Below are positions 1 through 9,016 of a stretch of 64,000 nucleotides of DNA, piece after piece; within the stretch, counting starts at the first letter, position 1; each line of letters opens with the position of its first letter. The notes under the pieces were generated by a model, which was given only the letters and a program-made list of their open reading frames with translations, did not search any database and had not been told where the DNA came from. The translations under genes were made by a program, and so were the position numbers. The DNA lies in the NCBI RefSeq assembly GCF_046591575.1, contig NZ_JBIQWA010000002.1, positions 248,001 to 312,000 of the forward strand. The letters are read 5' to 3'. Source of the DNA: Marivita sp046591575 (GTDB taxonomy: Bacteria; Pseudomonadota; Alphaproteobacteria; Rhodobacterales; Rhodobacteraceae).

Positions 1-178
1 GTTCGGTCAGAATCAAACCGCGGGCATGGCGGTGAAACAGGACCGTGTTCAGCGAATCCTCAAGCGCGCGCACTTGACGCGACACAGCCGATTGCGACAG
101 GTGCAGCGTGTCACCGGCATGGGTCAGGCTGCCAGCATCGGCAACGGCGTGAAATATTCTAAGCTTGTCCCAGTCCAT
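1..178 (-). CDS. LysR family transcriptional regulator, N-terminal part only
   Basis: Read on the minus strand from ATG at 178, the sequence encodes about 59 residues starting MDWDKLRIFHAVADAGSLT and then runs off the left edge of the window. This is the N-terminal winged helix-turn-helix of LysR regulators, with the usual SQSAVSRQVRALED recognition region. The effector domain is outside the window, so the ligand is unknown. The gene diverges from the indolepyruvate oxidoreductase gene, and LysR proteins often control the gene they diverge from. An inverted repeat with a T-N11-A core at 279-297 would be a natural site, but the pairing is inferred. Confidence 0.85.
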   Translation of the reverse strand, partial: MDWDKLRIFHAVADAGSLTHAGDTLHLSQSAVSRQVRALEDSLNTVLFHRHARGLILTE

Positions 179-278
179 GACATACACTTTCCATCGTTAC
201 CGACCGTTTACATGACATAAACACATATATGAACGGCAACTTGTTCAAACACCGGCAATTGATCAAAAATAAGTGGAA

Positions 279-313
279 AGGTCAGCATTTGTGACCTAAT
301 ATTATGCTATAAT
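279..313 (+). promoter_or_regulatory. Promoter and candidate operator of the indolepyruvate oxidoreductase gene
   Basis: A TATAAT -10 hexamer sits at 308-313, 31 bases before the start codon at 345. Just upstream is an inverted repeat with arms AGGTCA (279-284) and TGACCT (292-297), separated by seven bases. It contains T-N11-A (82 to 94 in the 200s), the LysR-box form. No good -35 hexamer is visible at the right distance, which fits activator dependence. A looser repeat, TTGTTCAA (241-248) and TTGATCAA (259-266), lies further upstream. Confidence 0.45.
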
Positions 314-344
314 CGTTCTGACATCCGTCGCGGGGAGGCGTCCA

Positions 345-3300
345 ATGACCAAAGCTGAGATTTCACTGAATGATCGGTTTGACCTTAGCAAATCGCCCGT
401 ATTGCTGAATGGCACGCAAGCGCTGGTGCGCCTTATGCTGATGCAAAAGGTGCGGGACGTGGCAGCAGGCGTGAACACCGCCGGATATGTCACCGGCTAT
501 CGCGGATCGCCTTTGGGAGCGGTTGATTTGCAGATGCGCCGCGCGGAAAAGGCGTTGCACGCGGCAGAGGTCACCTTTCAGGAGGGTCTGAACGAAGATC
601 TTGCCGTGACCGCTCTTTGGGGCACGCAACAGGCCGAGCTGCGCGGCGAGGGCACGCATGATGGCGTGTTTGGTCTGTGGTACGGCAAGGGGCCGGGCGT
701 TGACCGATCCGGCGACGCGATGCGGCACGCCAACATGGCAGGCACGTCGCCGCATGGCGGTGTCGTGATGGCGATGGGGGATGACCACACCGGCGAAAGC
801 TCGACCGTGCTGCACCAGTCCGAATGGGCGATGGTGGATGCTTACATGCCGGTTGTCTCGCCCGCTGGCGTGCAGGAGATTCTGGATTACGGGCTTTACG
901 GCTTTGCCCTGTCGCGGTTTTCGGGGCTTTGGGTGGGCCTCAAGACGATGAAGGATACGGTCGAGGCGACGGCGGTTGTTGATGGGCGGCCGGACCGGAT
1001 GTCTTTTGTCACGCCCGAATTCGACATGCCTGCGGGTGGTTTGAACATCCGTCTGGGCGACACGCCGCACGATCAGGAAGCGCGGATGATCGACCATAAA
1101 CGCTTTGCCGCCGAGGCGTTTTCCCATGCCAACAAGATGGACAAGCGGATCTGGGGCAAGCCGGGGGCGAAGATCGGCTTTGTTGCGGCGGGCAAGAACT
1201 GGCTTGATCTGGTCCATGCGTTGTCGCTTTTGGGCATCGACGCGCCCGAGGCCGAACGGCTTGGCATCACCACCTATAAGGTGGGCCAGACCTGGCCGCT
1301 GGACATGCGCGGCTTTCACGACTGGGCCGAGGGGCTGGACCTGATCGTGGTGGTCGAGGAAAAGCGCAAGCTGATCGAGGTGCAGATCAAGGAAGCCATT
1401 TTCGACGACCGGCGCGGGCGGCGGGTTTATGGTTGGCACAAGGGCGGCGGCGCGGGTTCAATGCATGGACCAGAGCTTTTCCCGACGCGCGGCGCGCTTG
1501 ATCCGATCATGATCGCGGAACGTCTGGGTGGGATTCTGATCGAGGAAGGGCGCGATACAGACCGCATCAGGGCTGGCCTGCAAGCCATTGATGAGACTAA
1601 GAAAGCCGATAATGCAGAGGAGATCGCGGCGCGATTGCCGTATTTCTGTTCCGGCTGCCCGCATAACACGTCCACCAAGGTGCCCGAGGGCAGCCGCGCC
1701 TATGCCGGGATCGGCTGTCATTACATGGTGCAATGGATGGACCGCGAGACCGTGGGCTTTACCCATATGGGGGCCGAGGGGGCCAACTGGATCGGTGAAT
1801 CGCAGTTTTCCAAAAGAAACCATGTTTTTCAGAACCTTGGCGACGGAACTTACAATCATTCCGGCGTTCAGGCCATCCGCGCGGCGCTGGCGGCGGGCAC
1901 GACGATCACGTACAAAATCCTTTATAATGACGCCGTCGCCATGACCGGCGGGCAGAAGAATGACGGCGGATTGACACCGCAACAGATCACCGCTGAATTG
2001 CGCGCGATGGGGGTTCAGAACCTTGCCGTTGTCTATGATGAAAAAGAGGATGTTGACTTTAACGCCTTCCCCGAGGGTATTGAAATAAAAGAGCGCGCGG
2101 ATTTGCAAACTGTTCAGGAGAAGTTTGCAAACACCACAGGCGTCAGCGCAATTGTCTATATCCAGACCTGTGCGGCCGAAAAACGCCGTCGCCGCAAGCG
2201 CGGACAGTTTCCCGACCCGGACAAGCGCGTGTTCATCAATACAGATGTCTGCGAAGGCTGCGGTGATTGCGGGGTGCAATCGAACTGCGTGTCCATTGTC
2301 CCCGAGACCACCGAACTGGGGCGCAAGCGGGCGATTGATCAGTCGTCCTGCAACAAGGATTTTTCATGCCTGAAAGGGTTTTGCCCGTCATTTGTCACTC
2401 TGGAGGGGGCCAAGCTTAAGAAAGCGGCAACCGCGTCTTTGGACTTGCCGGATTTGCCGCACCCGAATTTACCCGCGATTAACGGGACGTGGAATATGGT
2501 TGTGACCGGCGTCGGGGGCACAGGCGTTGTCACAATCGGCGCGGTTTTGGCGCAGGCCGCACAGATTGATGGCAAAGGTGCCGGCATGATGGAAATGGCA
2601 GGTCTCGCACAAAAAGGGGGGGCGGTTCACATACACTTGCGGTTGGCAAACCAGCCCGACGATATCAGTGCCATTCGCGTGGCGACCGGCGAAACCGACG
2701 CGTTGATCGGCGGCGATCTGGTTGTGAGCGCCGGGGCCAAGACGCTGGGGCTTATGAAAACCGGGCGCACGGGCGCTGTGGTCAACCGACATGAAATCAT
2801 CACAGGTGACTTTACACGCGATACCGAATTTGCGTTGCCAATTGACCGGTTACAGCTTGCACTTGAAGCACGATTGCAAGATCGGTTGGATATGTTTGAT
2901 GCGTCTGATTTGGCCAAGGCGGTTCTGGGAGATTCCATCTTTTCCAACATGATGATGCTTGGCGCGGCATGGCAGCGTGGCCTGGTGCCGCTCTCTTATG
3001 ACGCAATCATACAGGCGATCGACTTGAATGGCGCGGCCCCTGACCGAAACAAACGGGCCTTTGAGGTTGGGCGCTGGGCGGTTCTTTATCCGGATCAGGC
3101 GGCGCGGCTGAGTGCCGGAAATGTGGTCAGTCTGCCGAAGTCACTTGAGGACCGGATTGCCTACCGGTTTGACCACCTGGTCAAATACCAAAGCAAACGC
3201 TACGCCAAACGTTATGCCAGGTTGGTTGACAGCGTGTCAGAGCCGCGTCTGAAAGAGGCGATTGCAACCGGCTATCACAAACTGTTGGCTTATAAGGACG

Positions 3301-3767
3301 AATACGAGGTAGCGCGGCTGCATCTGGAAACCCGCGAAAAGGCCAAAGCGCAGTTTGACGGCGATTTCAAAATGTCCTTTCACCTTGCGCCGCCGATGCT
3401 GACCAAAGAGGGGCCGGATGGACGCCCTGTCAAAAAGCAATATGGCGAGCGTATGCTGACGGCGTTTGGCCTGTTGGCGAGGTTGAAGGCCCTGCGCGGC
3501 ACACCGCTTGACCCATTTGGCAGAACCGCAGAGCGCAGGATGGAACGCGCGCTGATCAAGCAATACGAGGCAGATATGGCGCAATGGCTGCCAAAGGCGT
3601 CGCCAGAGACGATGGATGCCTTGGTTGCTTTGGCGGAATTACCGCTGCAGATCAAAGGGTTCGGTCCAGTGAAAGAGGCCAATGAGCAAAAGGCGGCGAA
3701 GCGTCGCGAAGAGCTGCTTGCGGTTTTGCGAACGGGCGGTGACGGCGTCAGACAAGCTGCGGAATAA
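345..3767 (+). CDS. Indolepyruvate ferredoxin oxidoreductase, fused single-chain form
   Basis: This 1140-residue enzyme oxidatively decarboxylates aryl- or branched-chain 2-oxo acids (indolepyruvate type) to acyl-CoA with ferredoxin. Archaeal enzymes have separate alpha and beta chains; this is the long fused form common in alpha- and betaproteobacteria. In order it has a pyrimidine-binding domain, a thiamine-diphosphate region beginning around residue 435 (CSGCPHNTST), a ferredoxin-like cysteine cluster near residue 635 (CEGCGDCGVQSNC), and a gamma-type domain with GVGGTGVVT around 730. The ATG at 345 has a GGGAGG-like Shine-Dalgarno sequence. A role in degrading aromatic or branched amino acids is inferred from the family. 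Confidence 0.93.
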   Translation: MTKAEISLNDRFDLSKSPVLLNGTQALVRLMLMQKVRDVAAGVNTAGYVTGYRGSPLGAVDLQMRRAEKALHAAEVTFQEGLNEDLAVTALWGTQQAELRGEGTHDGVFGLWYGKGPGVDRSGDAMRHANMAGTSPHGGVVMAMGDDHTGESSTVLHQSEWAMVDAYMPVVSPAGVQEILDYGLYGFALSRFSGLWVGLKTMKDTVEATAVVDGRPDRMSFVTPEFDMPAGGLNIRLGDTPHDQEARMIDHKRFAAEAFSHANKMDKRIWGKPGAKIGFVAAGKNWLDLVHALSLLGIDAPEAERLGITTYKVGQTWPLDMRGFHDWAEGLDLIVVVEEKRKLIEVQIKEAIFDDRRGRRVYGWHKGGGAGSMHGPELFPTRGALDPIMIAERLGGILIEEGRDTDRIRAGLQAIDETKKADNAEEIAARLPYFCSGCPHNTSTKVPEGSRAYAGIGCHYMVQWMDRETVGFTHMGAEGANWIGESQFSKRNHVFQNLGDGTYNHSGVQAIRAALAAGTTITYKILYNDAVAMTGGQKNDGGLTPQQITAELRAMGVQNLAVVYDEKEDVDFNAFPEGIEIKERADLQTVQEKFANTTGVSAIVYIQTCAAEKRRRRKRGQFPDPDKRVFINTDVCEGCGDCGVQSNCVSIVPETTELGRKRAIDQSSCNKDFSCLKGFCPSFVTLEGAKLKKAATASLDLPDLPHPNLPAINGTWNMVVTGVGGTGVVTIGAVLAQAAQIDGKGAGMMEMAGLAQKGGAVHIHLRLANQPDDISAIRVATGETDALIGGDLVVSAGAKTLGLMKTGRTGAVVNRHEIITGDFTRDTEFALPIDRLQLALEARLQDRLDMFDASDLAKAVLGDSIFSNMMMLGAAWQRGLVPLSYDAIIQAIDLNGAAPDRNKRAFEVGRWAVLYPDQAARLSAGNVVSLPKSLEDRIAYRFDHLVKYQSKRYAKRYARLVDSVSEPRLKEAIATGYHKLLAYKDEYEVARLHLETREKAKAQFDGDFKMSFHLAPPMLTKEGPDGRPVKKQYGERMLTAFGLLARLKALRGTPLDPFGRTAERRMERALIKQYEADMAQWLPKASPETMDALVALAELPLQIKGFGPVKEANEQKAAKRREELLAVLRTGGDGVRQAAE

Positions 3768-4087
3768 TGTGTCACCGGCGCGTCAAACGGATTTGACCCG
3801 CTGGTTGCGGCACCTTGGATCATCCATCTTGCCAGTATTTCTGTCGCAATTCCCACATCGAGACGCGCAATCCTGTATGCGTCGCAAATTGCGGCGGGCC
3901 GTCGAATGTGCGAACGCGGCCCGCGCGATTGCCACATGGCAGAAAGATGCGCGCGCCTGCATGGATTTTCTTTGGAAAGCGACGTATGTGCTGATCTCAG
4001 CGCCGGTTTTGTCTTTGGATAACGGCTTTGGAATTCGACGAAAAGATTCGGTGGCGCACCAAGAGGGTCACCTGACAGGAGCACGAC
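3768..4087. other. 320-base gap between the oxidoreductase and murI; no recognised gene
   Basis: A plus-strand frame stays open from 3682 to 4107 (141 codons), overlapping the 3' end of the upstream gene and the 5' end of murI. It starts inside the upstream gene, has no clear Shine-Dalgarno sequence and gives an arginine-rich product I do not recognise. The opposite strand is also open because of the high GC content. I see no strong hairpin terminator. This may be a decayed gene or a long 5' leader for murI. Confidence 0.4.
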
Positions 4088-4900
4088 ATGGCGGTTGGAA
4101 TATTTGACAGCGGGTTGGGCGGTTTGACCGTGTTGGACGCGGTGTCCAAGCGGTTGCCAGAGGTGCCCTTTGTCTATCTTGGCGATAACAAACATGCGCC
4201 ATATGGCGTTCGGGATGCTGATGATGTCTACGATCTGACCTGCGCGGCAACGCAGCGGCTTTGGGACGCGGGGTGTGATCTTGTCATTCTGGCGTGCAAT
4301 ACGGCTTCGGCGGCGGCGCTGCGCCGGATGCAGGAAAGCTGGATTCCCTCGGACAAGCGTGTGCTTGGCGTTTTTGTGCCGCTGATTGAGGCCATGACCG
4401 AACGCCAATGGGGGGACAATTCCCCACCGCGGGAGGTGGCGGTTCAGCATGTGGCCTTGTTTGCCACTCCGGCCACCGTGCGCAGTCGGGCGTTCCAGCG
4501 AGAGCTGGCATTCCGTGCAATCGGTGTCGATGTGGAAGCGCAGGCCTGTGGGGGTTTGGTGGATGCCATCGAAGAAGGGGATATGATCCTTGCCGAAGCG
4601 CTGGTGCGCAGCCATGTGGATGCGCTCAAGCGCAAGATGCCCACGCCCGAGGCCGCGATTCTGGGCTGCACGCATTATCCGCTGATGGAGGATGTCTTTC
4701 AGGACGCGCTTGGACCGGAGGTTTCGGTCTATTCGCAAGCCAATCTCGTGGCAGACTCCCTGGCAGATTACCTTGTCCGGCATCCCGCGATGCGGGGCCC
4801 CGGAGAGACGCCGATGTTTTTGACCACAGGAGATGCGAAACGTGTGTCTGATCATGCCACGCAGTTCTTGCGACGACAGATCAGCTTTCAACCGGCATAA
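4088..4900 (+). CDS. murI: Glutamate racemase
   Basis: This 270-residue cytoplasmic enzyme interconverts L- and D-glutamate and supplies D-glutamate for peptidoglycan. The N-terminal FDSGLGG (Asp7) and the two catalytic cysteines are visible: Cys70 in ACNTASA and Cys194 in GCTHYPL. The length is normal. The ATG at 4088 follows an AGGAG Shine-Dalgarno sequence six bases away. It lies 48 bases upstream of argC on the same strand, so the two may be co-transcribed, although argC has its own ribosome-binding site. Confidence 0.96.
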   Translation: MAVGIFDSGLGGLTVLDAVSKRLPEVPFVYLGDNKHAPYGVRDADDVYDLTCAATQRLWDAGCDLVILACNTASAAALRRMQESWIPSDKRVLGVFVPLIEAMTERQWGDNSPPREVAVQHVALFATPATVRSRAFQRELAFRAIGVDVEAQACGGLVDAIEEGDMILAEALVRSHVDALKRKMPTPEAAILGCTHYPLMEDVFQDALGPEVSVYSQANLVADSLADYLVRHPAMRGPGETPMFLTTGDAKRVSDHATQFLRRQISFQPA

Positions 4901-4948
4901 CCCGGTGTCTCTGTCTGTTCTCGAACGCACGTCCTGAAGGAGCTTTGA

Positions 4949-5977
4949 ATGCCTTTCCAAATCGCCATCATCGGTGCCAGCGGCTATACTGGGGCCGAAT
5001 TGTTGCGCCTGATAGCCACCCACCCAGAGATGGAGATCGCGGCGCTTGCCGCGAACTCCAAGGCGGGTCAGAGCGTGGCCCAGGTGTTCCCGCATCTGCG
5101 CCATCTGGACTTGCCGCAGCTTGTCACATGGGAAGAGATTGATTTTTCCGGGATCGACCTGTGTTTCTGTGCGCTGCCGCACAAAACCAGCCAAGAGGTG
5201 ATTTCGAAACTGCCAAAGACGCTCAAGATCGTCGATCTGTCCGCCGATTTCCGGCTGCGTGACCCGGCGGATTATGAAAAATGGTATGGCACCCCCCATT
5301 CGGCGGTCGACATGCAAAGCGAGGCGGTTTACGGGCTGACCGAGTTTTACCGCGAAGACCTGCGTTCAGCGCGGCTGGTGGCGGGCACGGGCTGCAATGC
5401 CGCAACCGGGCAGTATATCCTGCGTCCGCTAATCATGGACCGGGTGATCGGTTTGAAAGACATCATTCTTGATCTTAAATGTGCGGTTTCAGGGGCAGGG
5501 CGATCGTTAAAGGAAAACCTGCTGCATGCCGAGCTGTCAGAAGGCTATAACGCCTATGCGGTTGGCGGCACGCATCGGCATTTGGGCGAATTCGATCAGG
5601 AATTCAGCGCATTGGCCGGAGAAGAGGTGCGGGTGCAGTTCACGCCGCATCTGATTCCAGCGAACCGGGGTATTCTGGCCACCTGTTACGTGAAGGGCGA
5701 TCCAGAAGCGGTGTATACATCCTTGGCGTCCGCCTATGCGCAGGAGCCATTTGTCGAAGTGCTGCCCTTTGGCGAGACACCGTCGACGCATCATGTGCGC
5801 GGATCGAATTTTTGCCATATCGGTGTGACAGGTGACCGGATAACCGACCGCGCGATTGTCGTGGCCGCGTTGGACAATCTGACCAAGGGGTCGTCCGGGC
5901 AGGCCCTGCAGAACGCCAATCTGATGTTGGGTCTTGAGGAAACGGCAGGCTTGATGCTGGCCCCGTGTTTCCCATAA
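4949..5977 (+). CDS. argC: N-acetyl-gamma-glutamyl-phosphate reductase
   Basis: ArgC reduces N-acetylglutamyl phosphate to the semialdehyde with NADPH, the third step of arginine biosynthesis. The 342-residue protein begins with the Rossmann motif GASGYTGAELLR, and the catalytic cysteine is Cys149 in AGTGCNAAT. That motif differs from the NPGCYPT form of enterobacterial ArgC but keeps the cysteine. HLIPANRGI and the C-terminal VVAALDNLTKG segment are also typical. The start has a strong AAGGAG at 4937-4942. ccmE follows after 143 bases. Confidence 0.95.
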   Translation: MPFQIAIIGASGYTGAELLRLIATHPEMEIAALAANSKAGQSVAQVFPHLRHLDLPQLVTWEEIDFSGIDLCFCALPHKTSQEVISKLPKTLKIVDLSADFRLRDPADYEKWYGTPHSAVDMQSEAVYGLTEFYREDLRSARLVAGTGCNAATGQYILRPLIMDRVIGLKDIILDLKCAVSGAGRSLKENLLHAELSEGYNAYAVGGTHRHLGEFDQEFSALAGEEVRVQFTPHLIPANRGILATCYVKGDPEAVYTSLASAYAQEPFVEVLPFGETPSTHHVRGSNFCHIGVTGDRITDRAIVVAALDNLTKGSSGQALQNANLMLGLEETAGLMLAPCFP

Positions 5978-6120
5978 GGGCCGGTCGCGTTTTTTGGGGA
6001 CCACGGGCGACGCTGGTATTTTATCGGTGACTTATGAAAGATGTTGCGGCATTTTGATCTAGCGCAGTGTTCAGGCTGCGTTTTGTGCTTATATTCTTCA
6101 AAAGCTTTGGAGAAAATGTC

Positions 6121-6576
6121 ATGGCGTTGAAATCGCTCAAGAAGCAAAGACGGATTCAAGTGATTGCGCTGGCGACTGTCGCGCTTGTTCTTTCGACAGC
6201 ATTGATCGGGTACGGCATGCGCGACGGGATCAATTTTTTCCGGTCTCCCAGCCAAGTGGTCGAAGAGCCTCCGGCCCCGAATGAAGTGTTTCGGATCGGC
6301 GGGTTGGTCGCCGAAGGATCTATTGTGCGCGGGCAGGGATCGTCTGTTACGTTCAGCGTAACCGATGGCGGAGCGACGGTGCCTGTTGTCTATACCGGTG
6401 TGCTGCCTGATCTGTTTTCTGAAAATGAGGGCATGGTTGGCACAGGCCGATTTGTCGACGGTGTGTTCGAGGCATCCGAGATTCTGGCCAAACACGATGA
6501 AGAATATATGCCGGCCGAGGTTGTGGACGCTTTGAAAGAGCAGGGCGTCTATCAGGAACCGGCTGCCGACAGCTAA
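6121..6576 (+). CDS. ccmE: Cytochrome c maturation heme chaperone CcmE
   Basis: CcmE holds heme covalently in the periplasm and passes it to CcmF/CcmH for attachment to apocytochrome c (System I). The 151-residue protein has one N-terminal membrane anchor (about residues 12-32) and an OB-fold domain. The heme-binding motif is complete: His125 and Tyr129 in KHDEEY. A longer frame opens at 6067, but MALKSLKKQRR at 6121 is the family start and has GGAGA eight bases upstream. It stands apart from ccmF-ccmH, about 13.5 kb downstream. Confidence 0.93.
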   Translation: MALKSLKKQRRIQVIALATVALVLSTALIGYGMRDGINFFRSPSQVVEEPPAPNEVFRIGGLVAEGSIVRGQGSSVTFSVTDGGATVPVVYTGVLPDLFSENEGMVGTGRFVDGVFEASEILAKHDEEYMPAEVVDALKEQGVYQEPAADS

Positions 6577-6600
6577 GTCCGCGTCAGCTTCACCCCAAGT

Positions 6601-6635
6601 AAAAAAGCCGCCAAGACGTTGTCTGGCGGCTTTTT
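6601..6635. terminator. Two-way intrinsic terminator between ccmE and eno
   Basis: A hairpin with arms GCCGCC-AGAC and GTCT-GGCGGC (one bulged A, three-base loop) is flanked by A6 on the left and T5 on the right. It can end transcription of the convergent ccmE and eno genes. Confidence 0.85.
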
Positions 6636-6647
6636 CGTGCGGGTGCT

Positions 6648-7925
6648 TTACGACCTGAGGATAGAGCGCCCGGCATATTCCGCCGTTTCGGCCAGCATTT
6701 CCTCGATGCGGATCAACTGGTTATACTTGGCCAACCGATCAGACCGCGCCAGAGACCCGGTTTTGATCTGACCACAATTTGTGGCAACAGCAAGATCGGC
6801 AATGGTGGCGTCTTCGGTTTCGCCCGAGCGGTGGCTCATCACATTGGTATAGCGTGCGCGGTGGGCCATATCGACGGCTTTGAGCGTCTCGGTCAGGGTG
6901 CCAATCTGGTTCACCTTGACCAGCATGGAGTTCGCACAGCCCTTGGCGATCCCATCGGCAAGACGCGCAGGGTTGGTGACAAACAGATCGTCGCCCACCA
7001 GTTGAACCTTGTCACCCAGAACTTCGGTCAGCGTGGCCCATCCGTCCCAATCATCTTCGGACATGCCGTCTTCGATGGACAGGATCGGGTAATCGTCCAC
7101 CAGGGCCTGAAGGTAGGCAACATTTTCGTCAGAGGTCAGCGTCTTGCCTTCACCGGCGTAAACGTAATGGCCGTCTTTGTAGTATTCCGTGGCGGCACAA
7201 TCGAGCGCGAGCATCATGTCGTCGCCTGGAGTGTAGCCTGCCTTTTCGATGGATCGCAGAATGAAATCGAGCGCATCGCGGGTCGAGCCAAGCTCGGGGG
7301 CAAAGCCACCCTCATCGCCAAGGCCAGTGGACATGCCTGCGGCGGACAGTTCTTTTTTCAGCGTATGAAACACTTCGGACCCCATGCGCACCGCATCGCG
7401 GATGTCGTCTGCGGCGACCGGCATGATCATGAATTCCTGAATGTCGATCGGGTTGTCTGCATGTTCGCCGCCATTGATGATGTTCATCATCGGAACCGGC
7501 AGAATCCGGGCCGATGTGCCCCCGACGTAACGATACAAAGGCTGTGCCGAAAAATCGGCAGCGGCCTTGGCTACGGCCAGACTGACGCCAAGGATCGCAT
7601 TGGCCCCCAAACGGCTTTTGTTTTCGGTGCCGTCGAGTTCGATCATACCAAGGTCAATGGCCACCTGTTCGGTCGCGTCCATCCCGACGATCTCTTCGGC
7701 GATTTCGCCGTTCACGGCGGCAACAGCCTCAAGCACGCCTTTGCCCATGTAGCGGTTTTTGTCGCCGTCGCGCTTTTCGACCGCCTCGTAGGCCCCGGTT
7801 GACGCGCCGGACGGCACAGCCGCACGGCCGATTGTGCCGTCTTCCAGCAAAACGTCGACTTCGACGGTTGGGTTGCCCCGGCTGTCCAGAATTTCGCGGG
7901 CGTAAATGTCGATGATGGTGCTCAT
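6648..7925 (-). CDS. eno: Enolase
   Basis: Enolase converts 2-phosphoglycerate to phosphoenolpyruvate in glycolysis and gluconeogenesis. The 425-residue protein has the usual start (MSTIIDIYAREILDSRGNPT), the N-terminal loop SGASTG, the magnesium-site segments ALDCAA and SIEDGMSEDD, QLVGDDLFVTN, and the signature LVKVNQIGTLTET. The ATG is at 7925. A near-palindromic GCTAGCGCTAAC lies 73 bases upstream, matching a perfect site before zwf, so it is probably controlled with the Entner-Doudoroff/pentose-phosphate genes. Confidence 0.97.
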   Translation of the reverse strand: MSTIIDIYAREILDSRGNPTVEVDVLLEDGTIGRAAVPSGASTGAYEAVEKRDGDKNRYMGKGVLEAVAAVNGEIAEEIVGMDATEQVAIDLGMIELDGTENKSRLGANAILGVSLAVAKAAADFSAQPLYRYVGGTSARILPVPMMNIINGGEHADNPIDIQEFMIMPVAADDIRDAVRMGSEVFHTLKKELSAAGMSTGLGDEGGFAPELGSTRDALDFILRSIEKAGYTPGDDMMLALDCAATEYYKDGHYVYAGEGKTLTSDENVAYLQALVDDYPILSIEDGMSEDDWDGWATLTEVLGDKVQLVGDDLFVTNPARLADGIAKGCANSMLVKVNQIGTLTETLKAVDMAHRARYTNVMSHRSGETEDATIADLAVATNCGQIKTGSLARSDRLAKYNQLIRIEEMLAETAEYAGRSILRS

Positions 7926-7997
7926 GGGGTTTGGTCCTTGGCAGGCTTATGGTTGTGCGGCGGTATAGCAGGGCGGGACGTAAAGTAAACTGCAACT

Positions 7998-8009
7998 GCT
8001 AGCGCTAAC
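7998..8009. promoter_or_regulatory. Putative LacI-type operator upstream of eno
   Basis: GCTAGCGCTAAC is a 12-base palindrome with one mismatch to the perfect GTTAGCGCTAAC before zwf. The TAGCGCTA core is intact. It lies in the eno promoter region. I recall LacI-family CceR/PckR regulators of alphaproteobacterial central carbon genes using a very similar site; the assignment is inferred. Confidence 0.55.
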
Positions 8010-8015
8010 GTCTTG

Positions 8016-8906
8016 CTACAGGCTCGCCTGTTGATCGGCTTTTGCCAATCTGTGCAGTTTGCGTTCGCGCAAAACGGTGTAAATGCCCGAGGCCACAACC
8101 AGACTTCCGCCGGTAATCATCCAGATATCAATGGTTTCGCCAAATAAAAGCACCCCAAGGCACACGCCAAACAGCAACCGGGTGTAGCGGAACGGCGTGA
8201 CGACCGAGATGTCGCCAATCCGCATGGCGGCGGTGATGGCATAATATCCGGCGATGGTCGGGACAACGGCAAGCGCCAGAAGGCCAGTTTGGCGCAGGTC
8301 CGGCACGCGCCACGGGTCTGTGAACGGGATCAACACCAGAGCGGCGAGGTTAAACGCGGCAAAGCCAACGGTTGCAAGTTGGAGGTTGGACAGCGATCTG
8401 GGGGCAGCCCGTGTCGACAGGTCGCGCGCCGCCAGAGCCAGCATCGCGCCCACCGACAGCAGGGCCAGTATGTTAAACCCTTCGGTGCCCGGACGCAGGA
8501 TGATCAGCACGCCAAAAAGCCCTGTGAGGATTGCGCACCAACGCCGCCAGCCGACCTTTTCGCGAAAGAAAACAACCGCGCCCAGAGCCACGGCCAAAGG
8601 TCCGGCCTGCGTGACGCTGGTGACCAGCGACAACGGCGTAAGGGCCAGTGCGTTAATCATGCAAAGTGCAGCGGCAATTTCCGCAAAAGTCCGGATTGCA
8701 ATGGCAGGATGGGCCAGGTCCTTGGTCAGAACGGGCTGTCGCTTTAATCGGCTCAGCGCATAGAAAAATGAGGTGCCCAACACCCCCATGGTCATCACGA
8801 TCTGACTGAGCGACAGGTCGACACTCAGGGCCTTGATCCCCACATCGCCAAGCGCGAAGCCTGCCATGGCGAGGATCATGAGAGTGATGCCTTGGAGATT
8901 CTGCAT
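8016..8906 (-). CDS. EamA-family (DMT superfamily) transporter
   Basis: This 296-residue inner-membrane protein has about ten hydrophobic segments arranged as two five-helix EamA repeats. The N-terminus MQNLQGITLMILAMAGFALG is typical of roseobacter EamA exporters. Substrates of this family (amino acids, metabolites, purines) cannot be read from sequence. The ATG at 8906 has no convincing Shine-Dalgarno sequence; a Met at residue 10 is an alternative start. Its stop is close to the eno operator, and it is on the same strand as eno but separated by about 90 bases. Confidence 0.85.
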   Translation of the reverse strand: MQNLQGITLMILAMAGFALGDVGIKALSVDLSLSQIVMTMGVLGTSFFYALSRLKRQPVLTKDLAHPAIAIRTFAEIAAALCMINALALTPLSLVTSVTQAGPLAVALGAVVFFREKVGWRRWCAILTGLFGVLIILRPGTEGFNILALLSVGAMLALAARDLSTRAAPRSLSNLQLATVGFAAFNLAALVLIPFTDPWRVPDLRQTGLLALAVVPTIAGYYAITAAMRIGDISVVTPFRYTRLLFGVCLGVLLFGETIDIWMITGGSLVVASGIYTVLRERKLHRLAKADQQASL

Positions 8907-9016
8907 ATGCCGCAGCTACGCCGGTTTGAGAGCGGTGACCAGTCAGATGATGCCGCGAAGGGACTTGGATGAGGTTAACACAGCCCAAAGCGCAGGCCGC
9001 GCCGCCACTTTGGGCG

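Noticed and set aside
363..1439. Long minus-strand frame opposite the indolepyruvate oxidoreductase
   Set aside because: It lies wholly antisense to a well-supported gene; GC-rich third positions on one strand leave the other strand open.
3380..5317. 645-codon minus-strand frame across the 3' end of the oxidoreductase, murI and argC
   Set aside because: It spans three sense-strand genes and the composition (many Arg, His, Pro) is that of an antisense shadow.
6831..7802. 323-codon plus-strand frame opposite eno
   Set aside because: Antisense to enolase with full motifs.
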